In this document: piece by piece, positions 57,201-64,000 of the stretch
Position numbering within the stretch: the stretch's first letter is position 1
Layout of the letters: each line of letters opens with the position of its first letter
DNA from: Trichostrongylus colubriformis
Taxonomy: Eukaryota > Nematoda > Chromadorea > Rhabditida > Trichostrongylidae
Assembly (NCBI GenBank): GCA_963978905.1
Contig: OZ022261.1
Coordinates: 28,331,686 to 28,395,685 of the forward strand
Direction of reading: 5' to 3'
DNA: 64,000 nt
The notes under the pieces: model-generated
The model's database searches: none
What the model was told of the DNA's origin: nothing
What the model saw: the letters and a program-made list of their open reading frames with translations, nothing else
Position numbers and translations under genes: made by a program

Positions 57201-60200
57201 ATTCCTCTCTTTTGTTCTTTCTGTATCCCTTCCGCCCACGCACATGTATACATGCATATATTCACATATACTTGAGTTCTACTAAGAGGGGAGTCCACAT
57301 ATACAGTAGCGTTCAAAAGTCTTCGGCCAAACACTTTTTTGTCATAACTTTTTTCTACTTGACCAAATTTGACAAAATTAAAATGTGGTGCCTGAACCTA
57401 CTGTCAACATTTCCTTCTACTTGAGTGTCGCTTGACTCCTTTAATTGATTTTTTACAAGTATTTAATATAAACCACCAAAAAAAGAAAAAGGCTCGGTAA
57501 AGAAAAACGGCTTTTTTTTTTACAAAAAAGAGACGAGCAAGCCTCAGAGAACATCAATATTTTGTGGAAAGACCACGACTTTTGATGACAGCGGCACGAC
57601 GGGACGGCATAGGGATGGCACTCCAAAACAAGAAATTGCATTTAACCACGTAACTTACACCGTTGAGCGCCAAAATAGCATATTTGATATGCAATGTCTC
57701 CAAGTACAACATACTAAAATTTCTCTCAGATCGGTCTAGTCGCAAAAAAGTTACAAGTGAAAAACCCAAGTGAAAAACCATTTGGCCGAACACTTCCGAG
57801 CGCTACTGTGTCTTGTCGAGGAGCATGATAACGCTGATGTGCAACCACCACTCAGTCACTCATCCATTATTCCAATGTTTCGATTGGGATACAAGTTTGC
57901 TTACTGCTTAGTAAATTTGAGGGGGCCACTGGGTGCCACTGGCAAGCAGTATGCGTTACAGGCGGCTATGTTTTTCCGGTTGACAAAGTGATTCTGTCGG
58001 CAGCAGTGTCACCATCACCACCATCCCACCACCACAGTGGTCTCGTGCTTTTCATCCCATTTGCCTCATCGGCGGCCCTTCTCGAGTGAGTTTTCATGCT
58101 CTCATTTTTTTTCAGATTAGGAAAAAAAATCAAAATTTTACGAGGGGGAACGGAATATGAAAAATGAGTAATTATGAGTAGGAAGAAATTCCTGCCTTCT
58201 GCTGCTCCTCCTGCTCTCAACGGCCATCGTTTCTGTGTTATTGTTGCAATGTCCTTGACTTAGATCTTGCACGGTAGCCCACCGAAACGACGAATCGCCG
58301 TAAACCATGCCGGACTCGCCATTTCTACGATTCATTCAGCTATCATTTCCAAAATATCTATTCAAATTCCCGTTTTTCTGTAGCCTTTTATTTTCCAACT
58401 TCAGTTTTCGTCACACCGTTTTTACCGTTCAGAAGCCATGTAACGAGCAATGATTAGACCGGTTACCAGTCGATGTGAAATTATGCGTTGAATTGATTTT
58501 ATGAAATTGGCCTCGATATTAATGCAACATACACTGAGGTTCTCACCGAGCTGACATCCCTCCAGAGCTCTCCCAGAACAAACGATCGTCTGACGTCAAG
58601 AGGCGCTATGAGATGAAGCGAAAGTTTTTGCGGCGGCGGTCGCCTCGCGATCGGGGATGGAAGTTAGCTGAACCGGCTGACGTATGTGTGTGTGTATGAT
58701 TGAACTGAGTCTATGCCGTATGCTCATATCTATACATTTCGATTTAGGATTCCATAGAAAAAACGGGAAGAAATGATTTTGACGCTTTTTAATCATTTTT
58801 CATCAGAGCTGCAGAATTGTGTGATCGTTTATTCAGTTACTTAAAAGCTCAAATGTGAAGGAAATGAAAATTATAAATATAGGGAAGGAATCATTTACGA
58901 CGGGTCAGAAAATTTCTCACTAGGAAGCAAAAAGAATTCGTCTCTGTCGGTTTCCTTTCTCAGCGAACAGAAACTCGATTTGGATTGGTAATTACTGTTT
59001 ATGATAAGTTTTTCAATAGTAAAAACTTTTGCACTGCCTTGAATTTCCGACGGCGAATAAGGAGGGTTTCAATGGCATGGCTCAATTATGTAGTCAGATT
59101 CGTGAACATAAGCCATGGATTCTTGGAGGATAAACCCTGGGAATGGTTGTGTAGCCAACGGTAGAGGCCAATTAAGCATTTTACCAAGGTCAGCAATCTG
59201 ACCCGAGAAAAACTCGGCAGTTTTTCATGGTTTCTTGAGCGTCAACGGCAACGGTCGATGAGCTGAGCGAAAAAAAAAACCCGTCAGGAAATCGTCGCGA
59301 GGCGGCGATGCGAGGATTTGGCGAGTTCTCAACGCGTTGCACTATTTTACTTTTTGCGCATGTTTCGTCTACGATTTTCTCGTCCTCGTCCAATCCTAAA
59401 ATCCTTTTTGGTGTCGACACAACGCGAGAGCCGAGGACAGGGCAAGGAACAAAGGGCAATGAGAACGAGGGGAGGTCGTTTGTGGAGTTCAGCTTTTTAA
59501 AAGGAGGCTCTAGGACTTTCTTGTTTCGTGTAATCATAGTTCACATCAAACAAACTCTAGTCTGTAAGGATATCACATCCTGAAGGTGTGATTATGAGAT
59601 GCATGCATATAACAAGTCCGAATCTTCAATCAATATTTGATTGTTGCACTTCGTAGAATAGGTAAGGTCATTCTTGAAAAGATCCAATGCTGAAAATAGA
59701 TCAGTTTGTTTTTCATTAATGCTTTTCAAAGGGTTTCTGCCCTAATCTCTACTCTTACCATTGCTACCTTAGCATCACTCACACTCACTCATGATCTCAC
59801 TAATATAACTTTATTTTTTTTCTTATTTTGAATATTTCATCGGAGTCTCTGATTGCTGCTGAAGCCTGAAGCTCGGATCACTCTCGAAGCTATAGAACAT
59901 TGCCGTACCCATAATTCCATATGGAGTTTCGTATTGGTCTCTTGCTTGAATTCAGTTCCAAAACAGTGTTATTGCCGAGCTTTTTGGTCAATGTGTGTTC
60001 GAAAACAGGATGCGGTTTCTTCATTACGATCAATTATTTTCATTACGCTGTAATTATTCTGCATTTGTTTATAAATTCTAAGGCTATTTTAAAAGATCTC
60101 AAAAAATCAGCAATTTTGATTTGGGGAATCTCGTTTAACAGTCTTCATGGGAATTCTCCTTTATTTCTAAGATATTCAAATAATCTGAAACGTCGTTTTA

Positions 60201-62171
60201 TATTTACCGTGTCTATGAGTAATGCAAAATACTTTATGATAAGTTTTATGAGTTATGATAAGCACTGATATAAAGTGATATGTAAGTTGTTAGATTGTGA
60301 TGTATGCCCACAAAACCAGTAACCTCTGAATCGACCACTCCTCAGTTAACTCCCCTGAGGAACTTGTGACAACGAATGGGGTGCAGGGTTACGGGGATCG
60401 GAAAATGAAATGCTACATGCGGGGTAAAATGGGTAGTGATTCCTGAATTGGAACGAATAAAATGAGTCCAGTAATTTGACAGGTTACCACTGTGTTATGA
60501 CACGACCCAGAAGTGTACTTGTTGTGAAATGTAAAGTAAAAATGTCAATTATCGTTGTGGAATAATTATAATTAATTATTATATTGAACATGTCTTGCAT
60601 GTGAGCACTTCATTTCTGATTTTTTGTGAACTCTCACAAATTTTCACATGAGAAGGTTTTGATCTAGGAAATCAATTTTGAACGTGGGTTATGTCACTAT
60701 CTGAAAGTTCTGCTAGTGGTACTCTCAAGCTGCTCAATTTAACTTCTTTACTTTACAATTTTTATCTCAACGGATGCTTACTCTCTCACTTTTTGACTCC
60801 TTAACCTATAACTGAGACTTTTCTTTACTTCTTTACTCAGTAAGTTGCCAATTTTCTTTTCTCGTTTATCTTTATGACACGAGAATCATTAAATCATCAA
60901 TTATTAAATCAATTCAAAGTGTACCTCATCCTTTCACAAGGTTATTTATTTATTTTGATTTTGTTTTCTCAAGTTCATAATGAATGATTCCATAGATTGA
61001 ACGCGAATCGCGGGTGTTCCCATGGGAATATCCAGGAAAGTGTGTAAAAAGAAGTTTCGTCATCGGGACATGATTTAGCATGATTACAACAGGCTAGGCA
61101 GAAAATGAATCAGCTACAATCAAACATTGAAATGAACCACCTTCGTCTCATATTGTTCACCAAGCGTCAGTCTATTGGTTCCATTGATAAGCCTTTTTTC
61201 CCGTCTCAAATTTTGGTGCAATTTGAATTGGTGGAGGGTGTAGGGGGCACGACGGCTCGATTGCGTGGGTTTTTCACTGAGTCAAGAGGAAACAGCTCCG
61301 GAATGGGTGAAACAACTTCCTTGCCCTCCTTTCGTTAGTCTTGTTCACCCCCCCCCCCTCCACCCCTCCGGGTTCATAGTTCATACAGCCTTCTAACTCT
61401 TTTCCAGCGTTTCCCAGTATTGTAGGATAGCTTTTTTGGAGGATCCTTTTCACCGTCATAATCGATAGCCGATCGATAATTGTTGCGAGAAGCTTACAAA
61501 AGTACTGCAGCATTACAAGTTTCTTCAACTGGTTACGTGCCTGCTGTTTTTTTTTTGAATAAAATGGCCAAAAACAATTACTACCTCATGGAAGGGAGCA
61601 TAGGCGAAGCCAATACTCAGTAGATCACTAGTTATCAAAACTGGATCAATAACTATATTTCACACTCACATGCATTTCTATTCGGAATCCATTGATGTCA
61701 TGTCCGACCGGTTGCCAATTATTTGTTCATTTTTCAGAATTGTGACCTGTCCTTTTGTTCATCAATTTGTGTTACTTCAATTAGAATCTCGTAAAAAAAG
61801 ATTACTATTAGGATTACTAGTAATGTGTGCTGTTAATATCGGAAATTATCTGGATGTATTGCTCTTGATTACGGTAGTGAAAGAAGCGGCAAGTCTCTGC
61901 AAGGCATTTTACACATGACAAGTGTTAATTAAGATTGCGGTAAAACGAGAGCGTGAGTAATTCACATGTTACATACAATAGTATAGCTATTGATTTTTCA
62001 GTGAGCGAGCCGACAAGCGAAGGTATGATCGAACGATGTGTAGTTGTACAACGACAAAGTGATGGCTATGGTTTTACGGTCACCGGTGATCATCCGGTTT
62101 TTGTGCACACAGTAAAACCTGATGGAGCTGCATTTTGTGCCGGTGTCCGAGAAGGAGATCGAATACTGAAA
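54226..62171 (+). CDS. rhgf-1: PDZ-RhoGEF, N-terminal part (first two exons)
   Basis: Two exons joined in phase 1. Exon 1 (54226-54346) codes MMRAYEFLTNTPVKLDEH and a Pro/Ser-rich end (SSPPLSPPIK), stopping at a GTAGGT donor. Exon 2 (62002-62171) follows TTTTTCAG and completes the split codon as Val. It then codes a PDZ domain from about residue 50: ERCVVVQR, the ligand-loop motif GYGFTVTGD (residues 62-70), PVFVHTVKPDGAA and AGVREGDRILK (to residue 97). It stops at a GTAAGA donor where PDZ domains normally continue VNG. The ERCVVVQ...GDxPVFV pattern is that of PDZ-RhoGEF/LARG (C. elegans RHGF-1), which in known members continues with RGS-like, DH and PH domains. Those proteins link G-alpha-12/13 receptors to RhoA at the plasma membrane; the role here is inferred. 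Later exons lie beyond the window. Confidence 0.75.
55345..55620 (+). pseudogene. Coding-derived dispersed repeat Y, copy 2
   Basis: Lies inside the first PDZ-RhoGEF intron, same strand. It reads IELQRILT, a one-base shift, then APNTIAKLPYGLLHEQDREL and SEHDVTPQLGKIRNF, ending WVPERMHIG before a stop. It corresponds residue by residue to 13255-13545. The left border AGGGTGTCAAAAAAAAA resembles AGGGTGCCAAAAAA-type words at the other copy (GGGTGCCAAAAAAGCGTCAC). Probably an element ORF; family unknown. Confidence 0.5.
55621..56740. other. Intron sequence with a microsatellite
   Basis: AAAT/AATA tandem tracts at about 55940-55965 and 56130-56152. An open plus frame at 56351-56578 is GC-rich and Cys-rich at the start but has no splice support. 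Confidence 0.35.
56741..57010. mobile_element. SINE S2, head and body in opposite orientations
   Basis: 56741-56860 is a minus-strand S2 head (plus strand GGGATTTGATCCCCGCACCA and CACCTGTCACTACACTACCT). Directly after, 56866-57010 is a plus-strand S2 body (TTGCACATTGGCTAGCCCTC, AGTTATTGTATAGGCCAAAT, GGCGCCAAAAACTTCATATT). No intact element is present; either two insertions abut or one was inverted internally. Confidence 0.7.
57304..57808 (-). repeat. TA-flanked MITE, family M, copy 3 (505 bp)
   Basis: TA|CAGTAGCGTTCAAAAGTCTT at the left, CACTTCCGAGCGCTACTG|TG at the right; the right target copy has changed from TA. Same sense as copy 1. Internal landmarks CCACGACTTTTGATGACAGC, TTGAGCGCCAAAATAGCATA are well conserved. 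It lies in the first PDZ-RhoGEF intron. Confidence 0.8.
57809..62001. other. Rest of the first PDZ-RhoGEF intron
   Basis: No exon was recognised. 58590-58680 and 59190-59520 are GC-richer with overlapping open frames on both strands. The frames 59190-59537 (minus) and 59308-59583 (plus) are antisense to one another. C-run at about 61349-61360. 60000-61000 is AT-rich and featureless. A small alternative exon cannot be excluded. Confidence 0.35.
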
Positions 62172-63354
62172 GTAAGACTTAATCAGTTTTTTTTTCATAA
62201 AGCGTTCTAAAGTACCCCAAAAATTCGGGTACTAGAAGTGTTATTTTTTACGTAACTTGCTAGCCTGTTAAAACTTATTTCTGCCTGAATTTAAGACCAA
62301 CTAAGTTCAAATTAATCTTTCCTGCGTGCTGAAACTTTCAAAAATCAGTACCGCGCAGATAAGGTATAAGCATTTGCCATGGGAATTTTTTTGCGTTCCA
62401 CGACATTCCCCTTTTGAAGAATCTGCCAGGGGTGCTTTCCATAAATAACCCCTGCCCCCCTTTGCAACCAATCAAATCATGGCCCCACTTATGAACTTCT
62501 CTACCCACGCTTACCCTGGCTCAGTTTTTCTTTCCAACTCGCCAGTGCTTCCTCAAGCATCCATCTGCATCCATGGAAATCTGCAATATGTATATGAAAA
62601 TCAAATTCGCAGCTGAAAATTAGAGTGCTTTTTGATGTTTGAAGTTCTATCCCCGCTTCAACTCCCGTCCGCATAGTAGCAGATCAATGAGATTCCTCAT
62701 TGTGCGTGTCGTTAGGGTTAGGATAAAGAAACTAGTGAGAGGGAATGCTAAGGCTTATGATCAGAAGTATAGGGTACCTTGCAATACTAGAGCGGGGGTC
62801 TTATAGAGCCCAATTTCTATCACAATCGCCCAATTCCATATATCGTTTATCTAATCCTATTTTTTGATAGCACAAATGACAAAATTCATGGATGATTGTT
62901 CCAATGTTCATTCTAACAGCTGCATAGTTTTACTCCTTTCTAATCCACTAACTTTAAATTTTGATAATAGTAGTAGTCGACTGCTAAAGGAGCCGTGGAA
63001 GCCGGGATTTGTTTTCTGCCTTTTTCGGCTATTGTCATGGCCATTGTTAATTGTTTTATGCGAGATGCTAAGAGCGCAGCTGCCGGCGGAAATCGCTGAA
63101 GTTCTCGCGGCCACTGCTTCAACTGGATTGTGTGGAATAAGTAATTGTTTAATAGTTGTTTATGTGAAAATCTTTATTCCGGTCGCGTTTCCCCCGGGCC
63201 AGCTTGCGCTGAACGACCACTGACTGATTGCTACTGCTGCTGCTGCGGCTGATTCGACTGACAAAAATTGGGAGCACGAATACATAAAACGATCGAAAAA
63301 CACTCGGGACAAGTATCCAGCGGATTTGTTCTACCCGAGCCAATTACATAACTA
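62172..63354. other. Start of the second PDZ-RhoGEF intron
   Basis: No exon beginning with the expected VNG-type continuation of the PDZ domain was found. 62990-63345 is GC-richer and open on both strands (62864-63223 plus; 63343-63149 minus). The plus frame has two hydrophobic stretches, but neither reading is recognised. Confidence 0.35.
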
Positions 63355-64000
63355 TTAGGTTGATTCATAATAAATCGGACAAATTGACCAATTTTAATCA
63401 TTGTCGTACAACTTTTTTACGACAACAGGGATTCACTTGAAATATACTCAATCTTTATCGATGACCTTCTGCCACGGTATAGGCAGATCATGGATGCCCT
63501 TGCTCCAGAAGGCCGGAAGCTGGAGCTCGAAGAAGTTGCCGAGTGCCGCCTTGACCTCGTCGCGAGTTTTGAAGTCTTGGCCGTCCAGGTGGCGTTGGCT
63601 GTGGGAGAAAAGGTGGAAATCTGAAGGGGCCAGGTCTGGGGAGTACGGTGGGTATAGAAGTACGGTCCAACTGTACGACAGCAGCTCGGCCTTGGTCGAT
63701 CTTGCGAAGTGCGGTCTGTGGAAGTAGACACGTTGTCGTGCTGGAAGTGGACATGTGACCGCCGCCGTAGCGAACTTTGGACATTGGCCTTCAATTCTCG
63801 TAATTGACGAACGTAGACGTCGGCGGATACTGTGGTACCTTCATCGAGCAGCTCCCAGTACTCTACGCCGTGTACGCTCCACCAACCGCGGTTTTCGTCT
63901 TCGATGGAATAGTCGCCTGACGCAAACTTCGAATGCTACAACTACAGTGTACTTCTGCCGGGGGCATGCTCCTCGTGAACTTCTATCAGACGTCTGCCGA
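63355..64000 (-). mobile_element. Mariner transposon, C-terminal half, truncated by the window edge
   Basis: The terminal repeat TTAGGTTGATTCATAATAAA begins at 63355 after a TA. The transposase reads on the minus strand and stops at 63448. Visible blocks are GWWSVHGVEYWELLDEGTT, HFQHDN (second catalytic Asp), then in the next frame YPPYSPDLAPSDFHLF (third Asp, mariner DD34D type), LGNFFELQLPAFWSKGI and LPIPWQKVIDKD. Only one frameshift, a short insertion just after HDN (about 63715-63735), is evident, so this copy is young but inactive. The TTAGGTTG end is of the type seen in Hsmar1-related mariners, including bandit of hookworm. The N-terminal half lies beyond 64000. Confidence 0.85.

Noticed and set aside
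1..64000. CRISPR arrays, bacterial operons, rRNA genes, spliced-leader genes, viral or toxin genes
   Set aside because: Looked for and not seen. No spaced short repeats of CRISPR type, no conserved rRNA or spliced-leader sequence, and no frame resembling a viral or toxin protein.

Overview
This window looks like genome sequence from a nematode, most likely a strongylid of the hookworm type. There is no bacterial gene layout. Open frames are short and bounded by nematode-style splice sites (TTTTCAG acceptors, GTAAGT, GTGAGT or GTAGGT donors), and the DNA is AT-rich. Most of it consists of short, degraded mobile elements: tRNA-derived SINEs, fold-back MITEs, and Tc1/mariner relatives. The placement is inferred from sequence style and one recognised protein domain; no search was possible.

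Genes. The best-supported locus is a head-to-head pair at 53.2-62.2 kb. On the plus strand, a 40-codon first exon (54226-54346) ends in phase 1 at a GTAGGT donor. After a 7.65-kb intron it joins exactly in frame to an exon (62002-62171) coding most of a PDZ domain of the PDZ-RhoGEF type (C. elegans rhgf-1, vertebrate ARHGEF11/12). The rest of that gene lies beyond 64000. On the minus strand, an unrecognised gene starts at 53536 behind a TTTTTCAG acceptor. A strong internal minus exon of matching phase at 38199-38303 may belong to it. The 690 bp between the two start codons is probably a shared promoter and leader region. Two small plus-strand gene models are also offered: 205-846 (three exons, about 106 aa) and 9317-11037 (two exons, 82 aa). 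Neither protein is recognised. Scattered single-exon candidates, mostly on the minus strand between 7.7 and 8.9 kb, are listed at low confidence.

Mobile DNA. Two tRNA-derived SINE families recur. S1 has five pieces between 23.4 and 49.2 kb; S2 has about eight between 12 and 57 kb, including a head and a body in opposite orientations at 56.7-57.0 kb. A TA-flanked MITE of 505-509 bp is present in three near-complete copies (40.06, 44.41, 57.30 kb). A fourth 3' end carries a mariner-type YSPDLAPS motif close to the same terminal repeat, hinting at the parent element. TTAA-flanked elements (1.97, 5.3, 20.7, 32.0 and 41.0 kb), short fold-backs (11.05, 36.35, 39.56 kb) and GCGGAATT or GCGATTTT-rich palindromic repeats (6.6, 38.8, 47.0 kb) make up much of the rest. 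A broken Tc1-like transposase with an intron lies at 17.7-19.0 kb. The C-terminal end of a fairly young mariner runs off the right edge.

Layout: 0-11 kb, two small gene models and minus-strand coding-like pieces among repeats; 11-38 kb, repeat-rich with few coding signals; 38-53 kb, probable large introns of the minus-strand gene, with MITEs; 53-62 kb, divergent promoter and the first PDZ-RhoGEF intron; 62-64 kb, second intron and mariner.
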